From NCBI GenBank assembly GCA_033764075.1, contig JANRJH010000023.1, forward strand, positions 58,136 to 122,135: DNA of 64,000 nt, read 5' to 3'. The notes under the pieces are model-generated. The model was not told the origin of the DNA, did not search any database, and saw only the letters and a program-made list of their open reading frames with translations. Source of the stretch: M3007 sp033764075 (GTDB lineage Bacteria > Bacteroidota > Bacteroidia > Chitinophagales > Saprospiraceae). This document shows, piece by piece, positions 44,801-53,206 of this stretch. Every line of letters begins with the position of its first letter. Position 1 is the first letter of the stretch. Made by a program: the position numbers and the translations under genes.

Positions 44801-47433
44801 CAGACGAAATTGATGGTTCCTCCATTTTCACTAATCATGGGATTGCCGCGGTTATCTTTCGGGACCTCGGCGCCCACGTAGTGTTCGTAAGGAAAATAAT
44901 CCATGGAAAACTGGTCGGTGCTGAAATCACCGCTTTTTTCGAAAGCGCGGACGCGGAACCGGGCGACGAGTTTTCCGGGCGCTTCGCCGTTGCCGGTCAG
45001 TTCAAAGGGCACGGTTGCCTTGCCCGATTCGTCGGTCGATCCTTCAAAAATGGTTTCGGTTTCGCTGTAGAATTGACGGGCCGGGTCGTCGAAGACAAAC
45101 CCTTTGTAACCGTCGAATGTGGTTCCTTTGGACAGCATTTGCAGTTCTACCACCGTCTTCAGGTTTTTACCCGGCGCTCCGTGCAGCCAGTTGACCTGGA
45201 GGTTGCCGCTGAGCTTTTCATCGCCGGCACGCAGTTGTTTGCGGGCAAAATCGAGCTCCATTTTGAGGCGGTTGGGCTTCACCGTTTCAACTTTCAGGAT
45301 CCGGTTGAAGGTGGCGCTGCCTACCTTGACGATGGCCTGCCAGTTGCCGGTGGGGGCATCGGGTGCGGTGACACAGTGGATGGGGTACACGCCGTTCACG
45401 TTGGCGCTGCCGACGTATCGGTGGTGGAGGCTGCCACGCGGGTCGATCAGGTCGAAGGAGATGGGATGGTTGGCAGGCAGGTCCCCGGATTTATCCTCCA
45501 GAACAAAGTTCAGGTACAGGGAGTCGCCGGGTCTCCAGACGCCGCGCTCACCGTAAATGAAGCCTTTAAGCCCTTTGGGCATGTCGACACCGGCCACATC
45601 GAAGCGGCTCAGGGAGAGCGTACTGCCGTCGGCCATGCGCACATATCCGCGCCGGCCGCCTTGTTCGGCGACGGTGAAGAACGGTTTTTCGCGCAGTTCG
45701 GACAGGTACACGGTGCCGTCGGCACCGGTGGCGGCTTCCCGGATAACCTGCATCTGGTAGTTGAATACCTGGATTTTGACGCCGCCGACGGGCTTGGCGC
45801 TGATCAGGTCGGTTACGGCGACGAACACCGACCCGTCGCGTCCCGATTTGGCGGTTACACCCAGGTCGCTCACAAAAACATTGCGGGCGGTAAAATGCTC
45901 CCGGTTGTAGTATTCCTTGGCGCAGGGGTCTTCGCGGCGCGACCAGTCGTAATCGTCGTTGCGCCACCACCAGCCGTTGTCGTCGCTTTCAAAGTAAATA
46001 CCCCGATAGCTTTCGAAGAAACTCCGCCACCCGCCATAGTCGTTTTGCCCGCCGGCGTACACCTGGGCGTCTTCCAGGGCGCAGGGCAGGTTGGTGTAGT
46101 TGCGCCGGAAGCTCAGGCGGACCTGGTAAATGGCGCCGGGGTCTTTGCCGACCAGCTCGCTCAGGTCGAGGACATAGCGTTGCCAAGCATTGCGGTTGGC
46201 GTCGGGCTTCAGATCGGTGAGTGTGACGGATTTCTGCAGGACGATCTTGCCCACGCGCTCCAGTTCGTATTCGCCCTCCAGTTCGTTGACCTGCAGGAAA
46301 TGCAGGATATTGGACTGGTAGATTTTGAAAACCTCCACATCCACCATGGACAGCCCCACTGCCTCGAAGGGAAAGAGCACTTTGCCTTGTTCATTTTTAG
46401 GTATGATGGCGCCGCGGCCGACCAGGCGAACGGCCGGTTTGAGTTCCTCAAAATTGATCCGACGTACAGTGCGCTCCTGAAGCGATGCACCGGCGGTATT
46501 GCGCACGCCGGCCTCTACAATCAGGGTGCGGGTGTCGGAGGGTACCTGGTCGAAAAACATGCGCACATAGTTGCCCTCTGCCACGAAGCGGTAGGAATTG
46601 TCGCCATCATCCTCCAGATAGATCAGGCCATAGAGCGATTGCTCCGTGGAAATCGGATCGGAAAAGTTGATCACCAGGCAGGGCGACTCCTCCTGCTCTG
46701 CCCGGGCGCCGAGCACGATGAACTCATCGATGGCCGGCACCATGATCTCCTCTTCTGCGCCGCCATCGGACAGGCCCAGCGGCTGGCCGTTCCAGCGCAG
46801 GCGAACCCTGGATCGGGTATCGCCCCGGTTAACTTCCTGAACGGTAAATTCGTGGGTTTTTCCGTCGCTGCTATGGTTCCAGCCAGCGTTGAGCGATTGG
46901 TTGCCCTGATTGGCCTGCAACATTTTTTCTACAGCATCTGCTTCCACGGGGTCGCTGGTTTGAATGCGGCCGGTGATCTTTTGTCGGCGCGCGTCGCCGT
47001 CGAGGGTAGATAATCCGTCGATTTGCACATCGTAGGATAACTCGCGCACCCGGAAGTCAAAAGCGAAAGTATTCAGTTGTTTGGGTGCCGAAGGGAATAG
47101 TTTTCGCAAGGCCAGGGTAGCCGCGTATTTCTGTCCGTACGGCAGGGGCGCGTTGGGCGTAAGCGTCAGGGTGCGCTCATCCTCCCAGAACAGGCGCCCG
47201 TCGATGCGCGGGCTGAGACCGAGCAGGTTGGCATCGGCGTCTTTGCCGACCTGTGCTGCGTCTACGGCTGGGTCTACGAACCGAACACGCAACGGGTCAT
47301 TGGGCCCAATCGCGTCGCCGGAGTAGGCGTACACATATTTGGACAGTTCCTGGTAGTAGGTTTCGTCGAGCACGCTGTTTTGCCGGCAAGCCAAAAACAA
47401 AAGCAGCAGGGTGAGAATGGGTAGTTGACGCAT
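41833..47433 (-). CDS. Bacterial alpha-2-macroglobulin family lipoprotein
   Basis: An 1866-residue protein from the ATG at 47433, which gives a lipoprotein signal (LPILTLLLLFLAC). It contains many macroglobulin (MG) beta domains, the A2M bait/MG regions (YGERGVWRPGDSLYLNFVLEDKSGDLP, TLAVVDEGLLDLTRFETPDPWKSFFA), and the thioester motif CIEQ in YPHGCIEQTVSSAFP (Cys at about 1407). The terpenoid-cyclase-like thioester domain follows (GDGGFSYWPGGN). Bacterial A2Ms trap attacking proteases in the periplasm. The usual neighbour pbpC (PBP1c) is not here; instead an AspT-type transporter gene precedes it by 69 bp. Confidence 0.95.
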   Translation of the reverse strand: MRQLPILTLLLLFLACRQNSVLDETYYQELSKYVYAYSGDAIGPNDPLRVRFVDPAVDAAQVGKDADANLLGLSPRIDGRLFWEDERTLTLTPNAPLPYGQKYAATLALRKLFPSAPKQLNTFAFDFRVRELSYDVQIDGLSTLDGDARRQKITGRIQTSDPVEADAVEKMLQANQGNQSLNAGWNHSSDGKTHEFTVQEVNRGDTRSRVRLRWNGQPLGLSDGGAEEEIMVPAIDEFIVLGARAEQEESPCLVINFSDPISTEQSLYGLIYLEDDGDNSYRFVAEGNYVRMFFDQVPSDTRTLIVEAGVRNTAGASLQERTVRRINFEELKPAVRLVGRGAIIPKNEQGKVLFPFEAVGLSMVDVEVFKIYQSNILHFLQVNELEGEYELERVGKIVLQKSVTLTDLKPDANRNAWQRYVLDLSELVGKDPGAIYQVRLSFRRNYTNLPCALEDAQVYAGGQNDYGGWRSFFESYRGIYFESDDNGWWWRNDDYDWSRREDPCAKEYYNREHFTARNVFVSDLGVTAKSGRDGSVFVAVTDLISAKPVGGVKIQVFNYQMQVIREAATGADGTVYLSELREKPFFTVAEQGGRRGYVRMADGSTLSLSRFDVAGVDMPKGLKGFIYGERGVWRPGDSLYLNFVLEDKSGDLPANHPISFDLIDPRGSLHHRYVGSANVNGVYPIHCVTAPDAPTGNWQAIVKVGSATFNRILKVETVKPNRLKMELDFARKQLRAGDEKLSGNLQVNWLHGAPGKNLKTVVELQMLSKGTTFDGYKGFVFDDPARQFYSETETIFEGSTDESGKATVPFELTGNGEAPGKLVARFRVRAFEKSGDFSTDQFSMDYFPYEHYVGAEVPKDNRGNPMISENGGTINFVCLDQNGKPVASKTLQVGLYRCDWRWWWDEDATYNVGQYNSATHVNALEKTTVTTNEKGLASWKLKPDDWGRYLVRVSDPEGGHAAGSFFWRGYPDRLDDLHSRNAAAMIAFKTDKDNYLVGEQVKINVPAPENGQILLTIENGSRVLEHRWIQAVAGDNTVTFNTTPEMTPSVYAHLSVYQPHAQTKNDLPIRLYGVAPITVENPVTHLKPEITMPEVIKPGEDFSISVRETSGKACAYTLAVVDEGLLDLTRFETPDPWKSFFAREALGVKTWDVYDFVLGAYGAELERMLSIGGDEFNQKAKNAAQVNRFKPVVKHLGPFFLKAGETARHSLRIDNYVGSVRAMAVCSAPAAGSKGAYGSAEKTCPVRKPLMIMPTLPRVLGPGETFRLPVEVFAMENKVKNATIRVRENSGLIKIKGNATQSLSFPQPGQEMTAFDVEVGKKAGVASFEIEAQGGGETARQTVELIVRNPNPAQTDVQYRTIEPGASWDVSYDPNRYAEIQSAMIEVSALPPVNLSRHLEYLIRYPHGCIEQTVSSAFPQLYVDAVTPLTPKQREDATRNVDAAVRKLRSFQRGDGGFSYWPGGNSVNDWSNIYAGHFLIEAKARGFAIPEGMLERWLQHQQGADRFNRRANPDGNSDLYDQNLTQAYRLYALALAGKADLSGMNRMKEQKDLYQEQAMLLASAYAAAGKPEVARQLATGGWKTDWRYEWSGLTYGSQLRDRALLLETYTLIGESAKAQALVQSLSDAMNNESDTWHWNTQSLATALRAFSKYAVKNFGNNGPAFAYRIGAGAEKTGDNSKPVASVNFTESAPDNTRVGLKNTSSARLYARLVLSGQPLAGQEAPQNENIALTVRYLDTKGQPIDPARLTQGTDFEVEVTIKRKTTFGFPFQELALSQIFPSGWEIMNTRMGGFDAGAMSPMDYQDVRDDRVYTYFDLPVKSESRVYRIFLNAAYTGRYYLPAVDCQAMYDSRIRAGVAGKWVEVI

Positions 47434-47502
47434 AAGGTTAGTGATTTTCGGATTCAGGATTGGCGATAAGGATCGCGGGTGCAAGGTCATGGGCTGCGGC
47501 AT

Positions 47503-49137
47503 TTATCTGGGCAACATCTGCCACAGCATTTGTACAAAAACGATTTTTCCAATGAGCATGAGGGGGTACACAAGCGCGTACCCGAACGTTGGTATTTTAT
47601 TGTGGGCCATGTTGTTGGAGAAATCCAGATTGGCGGGGTGGTGACTGATCATTCCGATGAGGAGTACGTATGGGATTTTCAGCAACAGATAACCGAATGC
47701 CAGGATAATCATGCTGCCCAGGACGGACACCAGCGCGCCGGCGAGCAGCATCTGCGGGCCTACAGGACTCATCATGGTCGACAGGAAGGTGGCGCCTGAA
47801 TTGATGCCGATGGCGGCCAGCATGAGCATAAGCCCAATTTGACGGAGGGTGAGGTTCGCCGAGTAGGGGAGGGTCCAGAGGATGGGGCCGGTGCGCCGCA
47901 GGTAGGAGAGCACCAGTCCGGCGATGAGGGGGCCTCCCGCGAATCCCAGGCTAAAGAGGATGCCGCCGGGCAGGGTCATTTTGACTGATCCGATGAGGAT
48001 GCCCAGGCCCATGCCCAGTCCGAATGAAAGCAGATCGATGTGGCTGAGGTGTTCGTAGGAGTCGCCGAAGACCTTTTCCATCGCTTTGAGGTCTTCTTCC
48101 CGCGCCAGGACGCGGATGCGGTCGCCCAGTTCGAGCACGGTATCGGGCTGGATAAGGGTATCCACGTCGCCACGACGCAACCGGGTGAGCACAATGCGGA
48201 ATTGTTCGGAGAGGTTAAGCGAGGCGATGGTCTGGCCGGCGACCTGGGGGTTCGACACCACAATACGACGCATGGCGAACACGGAGCGGTCATCGGCCAG
48301 GTCGATGTCGGTTATGGTACCGAGCAGGTCGGCGGCGGCGGCCACATCGGGTTCCTCTCCGATGAGCGTTACCAGGTCGCCTTCTTCAAAGGTCATTTCG
48401 GGGTGGCAGAGCTCGTTCAGGTCACCCCGTTTCAGTCTCCCGAAAATGACGCGCAGTTGGTGGCGTCGTTTCAGTTCGCGAATGGTGGCGCCGATGCCTC
48501 CCGGTTTGTTGATGAGCACCGTCTGGTTTACAATGGGCCGGCCGGCGGGAAATTCCTGGCCCAGGCTTGCGCTCTCTGCCTCCAGGTCGACGCGTAGCAG
48601 GCGTTTCATGACGGCGATGGCGACCATCAGGCCGATAACCCCCATCGGGTAGGAGATGGAATAGCCCACGACGGCATTGTTGGACTGGGCTTCGGCGGCA
48701 GCCCCGCCCTGGGCCTGCATGGAGTCCAGCAAACCGGCCAGTGCCGGCGTGTTGGTGGTGATGCCGGCCAGCAACCCGGCTGCGGCGGCGGCGTCGAAGC
48801 CCAGCAGAAAAGCGCCCAGGCCGATCATGGCGCTCAGGATGGTAAGGGCCACGACGGCCAGGACCAGGTTGGCCACCCCTCTGGTCTGGAAGGAGCGAAA
48901 GAACGCTTGTCCGGAGCTCAGGCCGATGCTGTACACAAATATGGCCAGACCCAGCAGCTTGATCACGTCGGGTATTTTGAGTTCCGGAAGGGCGGCGCCG
49001 ATCGCCAGCCCTACAAACAACACGGCTGCCACACCGAGACTGTTGCCCCGAAACCGCAGGTTGCCCAGGAGCGACCCAAAGGCGGCAGCCAGGAAAAGAT
49101 AAAACAGCGCCTCTTCTACGGTTCCGGACGTGTGCAT
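47503..49137 (-). CDS. AspT/YidE-type membrane transporter with two RCK_C (TrkA-C) domains
   Basis: A 544-residue inner-membrane protein. The N-terminal half has five or six membrane helices (GVAAVLFVGLAIGAALPEL, LGLAIFVYSIGLSSGQAF, LLAGITTNTPALAGLLDSM). Two cytosolic TrkA-C domains follow (LRVIFGRLKRGDLNELCHPEMTFEEGDLVTLIGEE and FRIVLTRLRRGDVDTLIQPDTVLELGDRIRVLARE), then a second set of helices. This inverted-repeat arrangement is the aspartate:alanine exchanger (AAE) family, also annotated YidE/YbjL. Substrate unknown. Probably co-transcribed with the macroglobulin gene. Confidence 0.92.
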   Translation of the reverse strand: MHTSGTVEEALFYLFLAAAFGSLLGNLRFRGNSLGVAAVLFVGLAIGAALPELKIPDVIKLLGLAIFVYSIGLSSGQAFFRSFQTRGVANLVLAVVALTILSAMIGLGAFLLGFDAAAAAGLLAGITTNTPALAGLLDSMQAQGGAAAEAQSNNAVVGYSISYPMGVIGLMVAIAVMKRLLRVDLEAESASLGQEFPAGRPIVNQTVLINKPGGIGATIRELKRRHQLRVIFGRLKRGDLNELCHPEMTFEEGDLVTLIGEEPDVAAAADLLGTITDIDLADDRSVFAMRRIVVSNPQVAGQTIASLNLSEQFRIVLTRLRRGDVDTLIQPDTVLELGDRIRVLAREEDLKAMEKVFGDSYEHLSHIDLLSFGLGMGLGILIGSVKMTLPGGILFSLGFAGGPLIAGLVLSYLRRTGPILWTLPYSANLTLRQIGLMLMLAAIGINSGATFLSTMMSPVGPQMLLAGALVSVLGSMIILAFGYLLLKIPYVLLIGMISHHPANLDFSNNMAHNKIPTFGYALVYPLMLIGKIVFVQMLWQMLPR

Positions 49138-49237
49138 AGTGGCGAGATAGGACGATCAGCAGGATCGGAAATGGTGCGTTTGACGATGGGATTCATTTCT
49201 CCTTGGGTACGATTAAAAACCCATGGTAAAGTTAGGC

Positions 49238-49245
49238 TATTTTTG
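49238..49245 (+). promoter_or_regulatory. -7 promoter element (TATTTTTG)
   Basis: TAnnTTTG match 23 bp before the TTG start of the helicase gene; it supports that unusual start codon. Confidence 0.45.
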
Positions 49246-49268
49246 TCTGACCAAACCAAACCATTATT

Positions 49269-52200
49269 TTGGAAAAAACACATTTATCCATCGACATCCT
49301 CTCTGCCGGCGCCGGCAGCGGCAAGACCTACACCCTGACGCAAAGGCTCAGTGCCCTTTTGGAGCGCCAGGTGCGTCCGGAAGGCATTCTGGCCACCACC
49401 TTCACCCAAAAGGCGGCGGCCGAACTGCAGGAGCGGGTGCGGGTGCGTTTGCTGGAGGCAGGACGCACCGACGCCGCAAACGCGTTGGGCAGCGCCCTGA
49501 TCGGCACGGTGCACAGCATTGGTATCCGGTTGCTGCAGCGCTTTGCGTTTGAGGCCGGCGTTTCGCCGTTGGTGGAGGTCATTGATGAAGCCGACGGACA
49601 GCGCCTGTTCAACGAGGCGCTGGCCCAGGTGCTCGACGAGGCGCGGGTGGAACGCATGAACGAACTCGCCGACCGGCTCGGACTCACCAAAAAGAGCTAC
49701 GGCGACCCGTACGACTGGCGCAGCGACGTGCGCAGCATCACCGATGTGGCCCGGGCCAACAATTTCTCACAGGCCGTGCTGCTCGACAGCAAAAAGCGGT
49801 CATGGGAAAGCTTTCAGGCGCTGCTGCCGCCGGTTCAAAACACCGACGCCCTTACCTGGAATAACCGGCTGACGGCACTGCTTGACCAGACCATCGCCGC
49901 CCTGGAAGACAACGACGCCGATACCACCAAAACCACCCGGGATGCCGTGGCCGAATGGCGCACCGCCCAGCACCGCCTGATGAATAACCAGGGCCTGGAT
50001 TGGTATGAATGGGTGAAAATCGGCAAGGCGCGCATCGCCGCCAAAAGCAAAGACCTCGCAGAGTCTTTGTTCGTGTTTGTCCGCAGCCACGACGAGCACG
50101 CAGGTTTTCAGTCCGACGTGCGCGAATTCATCGAGCGGGTGTTTGATATCGCCATCGACGCGCTCGACGAGTTTCAGACCTACAAGAAAAAACGGGGGCT
50201 CATCGACTACACCGACATGGAGGCGTACATCATCAAGTTGTTGCGCCGCCCCGACGTTCAGGAGGTGCTGCGCGGCGAGCTCGATTTGCTGCTGGTGGAT
50301 GAGTTTCAGGATACATCGCCCATCCAGCTGGATATTTTTCTGCAGCTCAGCCGCCTGGCCAGACATTCCATCTGGGTGGGCGATCCGAAGCAGAGCATTT
50401 ATGGTTTTCGCGGTGCGGAGCCCGCATTGATGGATGCCATAGCAACGGCGGTCGGCGGTGTACGTCCGGAGAATATCCTGAACAGGTCCTGGCGGAGTCG
50501 GCCCGATCTGGTGTATGCGGTAAACGCCATTTTTACCAGAGCATTTCCGGGTATGCCGCCCGGGCAGGTTGCTCTGGAGCCGGCTTTTACGCCCGAACAG
50601 GAAGCCGAAATGGCGTATGTTTTGAAGACGCCGCTTCCGGATGCGTTGCAACACTGGCATTTCAAAAACGAGACCGACGAACGCAAGGCGCCCAAAGAGT
50701 GGTTTTACGGGGCGGTGGCCGAGCAAATTTTTGTAGCGCTGGAGCGCGCCATGCCGGTGTTCGACAAAGGTCGCCAGTCGCTTCGACCCATGCGGCCTGG
50801 CGATGTGGCGGTGCTTTGCCGCAGCAATCAGGAGTGCCTGGACATGGCCGAGGCGCTGAGCCGGGCCGGACTTAAGGCCTCCATTGCCCGCAATGGCCTG
50901 CTTGAAACACCCGAAGCCCGGCTGGTGATGGCCTGCCTCAAGTACCTGCTCAGCGCGCAAGATGCGCTGAGTGTTGCTGAAATACTCGTGCTCACCGGGG
51001 CACAACCGTTGGACGAGCTTGTGCGCGACCGGGTGGATTGGCTGTTCGAGACCCAGCCCAGCGACCAGCGGCCCCGGCACTGGGCGGCCGGGCAGCCCAG
51101 GGTGCAGCGACTCCAGGCCTTGCGGCCACAGGTGGCCGACCTCAGCGCGTCTGAAGCGCTCAACCTCTTGTTGGACGAGCTCGACCTTCGGCGCGTGGCG
51201 GCGGCCATGGGCGACGCCCACCAGCGGCTCGACAACCTCGATGCCCTGCGCAAGCTGGCCCTCGACTACGAGTCGGCCTGCACCCGGCTGCACGCCGCCG
51301 CCAGTCTCAGCGGCTTTCTGCTTTGGTTGGGCGATTTGTCGGCACGCGGCCTCGATGCACAAGGTTCCAGCGAAAACCCCGGCGCGGTAAACGTGCTCAC
51401 CTACCACAAAAGCAAGGGGCTTGAATTTCCGATGACCGTATGCATGAGCATGGATCAGCCGCTCCGGGAAAAGATTTGGGGGATCAATCTGGTGACCGAC
51501 GCCCCGCCGGACCTGAGCAACATACTGGCCAACCGCTGGATTCGATTCTGGGTAAACCCTTACGGTGATCAGTGGAACGGCACCCGTTTAAAGGAGACCC
51601 TGGCAGAAAGCGACATCTGGCAAAACGCCACCCGGCAGGCGCTGGAGGAAGAAGCCCGGCTCTTGTACGTAGGCCTCACCCGGGCCCGCGACTACCTGGT
51701 GTTTCCTACCACCCTCAAAGGCACGCCCTGGCTGAACCGCGTGTTTCATCGCGGAGACAGCGACATGCCTACCCTTGACCCACACCAAAGCGAGACCCCT
51801 TTCGAGTGGGCCGGCCGCTGGTTGAACGCCCAAACAGACATTATCTGGACGGGGCACGATGCCGGTGTGCGGGTTCCGGCGGAAGCCGGTGTGCTTTTTC
51901 CGCCGGAACCCCGGGGGCGCGCGCCTTTCACCCGGTTGCCCCACCGCATCGATCACCTGAATGAAACCCCGCCGATGTCGCTTCGGACGGGTGTGCCCAC
52001 AGCATTTGCATCGTGGCTGCCCTTCAAAGGAGAACTGCCGGAGGCGGCACACCTGCTGTTGCGGAATTGCTTTTGCGCACCGTTGCCGGAACTAAGGGAC
52101 GTTGTTGATCTCCAGTTGAAACTGCATCCTGTGGAAGGCGCTTTGAACGCCGAAGCGATATTCCGCCAGGCCGGCGATTTTGCCCGATACCTCAACCGTA

Positions 52201-52499
52201 CGTTGGATGCCGGACCCATGGTGCGGCACACGCAATACCCGCTGGAAGGCTGGTACGGACAGCGATGGCTTAAATGTAAAATTGATCTGCTGCTGGAGTC
52301 GCCGGAGGAGCGCATAGCCGTATTCATTGCTCCTTTTGCCGATGGGATGAAAAAGTGGCCGGCGGTGGCCAGGCCTTATGTGAACACTGCGGCCTGGGCG
52401 GAGTGGATGTTTGGACAGGTGGATCACAGCAAGCGGTTCAAAGCGTGGGTGGTTTTTCCGTTGGAAGGGCAAGTGGCCGTATACTCGTCCTACGAGTAA
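49269..52499 (+). CDS. UvrD/RecB-family helicase, AddA-like, with probably inactive C-terminal nuclease domain
   Basis: 1076 residues from a TTG start (no ATG fits; promoter box 23 bp upstream). SF1 helicase motifs: SAGAGSGKTYTLTQR (Walker A, residues 13-20), TFTQKAAAEL (Ia), LLLVDEFQDTSPIQLDIFLQL (II), WVGDPKQSIYGFRGA (III), LNRSWRS (IV), NVLTYHKSKGLEFP (V) and EEEARLLYVGLTRARDYLVF (VI). The C-terminal ~130 residues resemble the RecB/AddA PD-(D/E)xK fold (LKCKIDLLLESPEERIAVFIA), but the catalytic D-Y/W-K is not seen, so nuclease activity is doubtful. No AddB partner is adjacent. Its last codons and stop form a terminator-like hairpin. Confidence 0.9.
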   Translation: MEKTHLSIDILSAGAGSGKTYTLTQRLSALLERQVRPEGILATTFTQKAAAELQERVRVRLLEAGRTDAANALGSALIGTVHSIGIRLLQRFAFEAGVSPLVEVIDEADGQRLFNEALAQVLDEARVERMNELADRLGLTKKSYGDPYDWRSDVRSITDVARANNFSQAVLLDSKKRSWESFQALLPPVQNTDALTWNNRLTALLDQTIAALEDNDADTTKTTRDAVAEWRTAQHRLMNNQGLDWYEWVKIGKARIAAKSKDLAESLFVFVRSHDEHAGFQSDVREFIERVFDIAIDALDEFQTYKKKRGLIDYTDMEAYIIKLLRRPDVQEVLRGELDLLLVDEFQDTSPIQLDIFLQLSRLARHSIWVGDPKQSIYGFRGAEPALMDAIATAVGGVRPENILNRSWRSRPDLVYAVNAIFTRAFPGMPPGQVALEPAFTPEQEAEMAYVLKTPLPDALQHWHFKNETDERKAPKEWFYGAVAEQIFVALERAMPVFDKGRQSLRPMRPGDVAVLCRSNQECLDMAEALSRAGLKASIARNGLLETPEARLVMACLKYLLSAQDALSVAEILVLTGAQPLDELVRDRVDWLFETQPSDQRPRHWAAGQPRVQRLQALRPQVADLSASEALNLLLDELDLRRVAAAMGDAHQRLDNLDALRKLALDYESACTRLHAAASLSGFLLWLGDLSARGLDAQGSSENPGAVNVLTYHKSKGLEFPMTVCMSMDQPLREKIWGINLVTDAPPDLSNILANRWIRFWVNPYGDQWNGTRLKETLAESDIWQNATRQALEEEARLLYVGLTRARDYLVFPTTLKGTPWLNRVFHRGDSDMPTLDPHQSETPFEWAGRWLNAQTDIIWTGHDAGVRVPAEAGVLFPPEPRGRAPFTRLPHRIDHLNETPPMSLRTGVPTAFASWLPFKGELPEAAHLLLRNCFCAPLPELRDVVDLQLKLHPVEGALNAEAIFRQAGDFARYLNRTLDAGPMVRHTQYPLEGWYGQRWLKCKIDLLLESPEERIAVFIAPFADGMKKWPAVARPYVNTAAWAEWMFGQVDHSKRFKAWVVFPLEGQVAVYSSYE

Positions 52500-52513
52500 A
52501 CTCGTAGGACGAA
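52486..52513 (+). terminator. Hairpin overlapping the helicase stop codon
   Basis: TCGTCCTACGAGT (52486-52498), AA loop, ACTCGTAGGACGA (52501-52513). The TAA stop falls at the loop, so the last four codons (SSYE) are part of the stem. Followed by an AT-rich but not T-run tail. Confidence 0.65.
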
Positions 52514-52521
52514 TATGCACT

Positions 52522-52529
52522 ATTTTTGC
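52522..52529 (+). promoter_or_regulatory. -7 promoter element (TATTTTTG)
   Basis: TAnnTTTG match 22 bp upstream of the 52551 gene, directly after the helicase hairpin. Confidence 0.45.
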
Positions 52530-52550
52530 AACCAATCAAATTGAACAGCT

Positions 52551-53195
52551 ATGGTACTCCCAGTTCGCGTATTGATTTTTCTCTCCTTCCTTTGTTTGGC
52601 GGGCATGATAAACGCCCAAACGGAAGAAACCATTTTTTCCGACACGGAAGTGGTTGGCGGCTTCGGCGGGCCGCTAATTACCACGGCCAGCGGCGACGGC
52701 GAGTACGGGGTCGGCTTTGGTGGTGGCGGCGGCGTAATCGTCAATCAGTTTTTCTTTGGCGGCTTCGGGTTGGGTGAATCCTACGGACGACGGAAGGTGG
52801 ATAACACAAACTATACCCTGGCCCTCGGGTATGGCGGTGTTTGGGTGGGTTATGTTCACAATTCCCATAAACTGGCGCACCCGTTCACTTCCCTCAAGCT
52901 GGGGTGGGGCAGTGTTGATCTGGAGGACGTCGATTCCGACTTCGATCCCGTTGACTCCGACGGTGTTTTTGTAGTCAACCCCGAGATTGGCGTTGAATTG
53001 AACCTCTTGCACTGGTTTCGCGTGGCGGCCACCGGCGGCTATCGTTTTGTGACCGGGGTCGAAGACGAACGCTTGCCGGGTATCGGATCCAACGATTTCA
53101 ACAGCCCGACATTCGCGCTGACCTTTCGTTTCGGGGCCTTCGGGCATGGGCGCGGGCATGGCGGCAGTTGGGACGACGACCCTGATTCGTGGTAA
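52551..53195 (+). CDS. Exported beta-barrel-like hypothetical protein
   Basis: 214 residues with a signal peptide (VLIFLSFLCLAGMINAQ), a Gly-rich opening (VGFGGGGGVIVNQFFFGGFGLG), and alternating amphipathic strands (YTLALGYGGVWVGYVHN, SLKLGWGSVDLED, GVELNLLHWFRVAATGGYRFVTG, SPTFALTFRFGAFG) that fit a small outer-membrane barrel. It ends in a His/Gly/Asp-rich tail (GHGRGHGGSWDDDPDSW). Family not recognised. Confidence 0.75.
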   Translation: MVLPVRVLIFLSFLCLAGMINAQTEETIFSDTEVVGGFGGPLITTASGDGEYGVGFGGGGGVIVNQFFFGGFGLGESYGRRKVDNTNYTLALGYGGVWVGYVHNSHKLAHPFTSLKLGWGSVDLEDVDSDFDPVDSDGVFVVNPEIGVELNLLHWFRVAATGGYRFVTGVEDERLPGIGSNDFNSPTFALTFRFGAFGHGRGHGGSWDDDPDSW

Positions 53196-53206
53196 TCAGG
53201 TGGTGT

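Noticed and set aside
44179..47013. 944-codon plus-strand ORF opposite the alpha-2-macroglobulin gene
   Set aside because: Antisense to a gene with a lipobox, macroglobulin domains and thioester motif; high-GC shadow frame.
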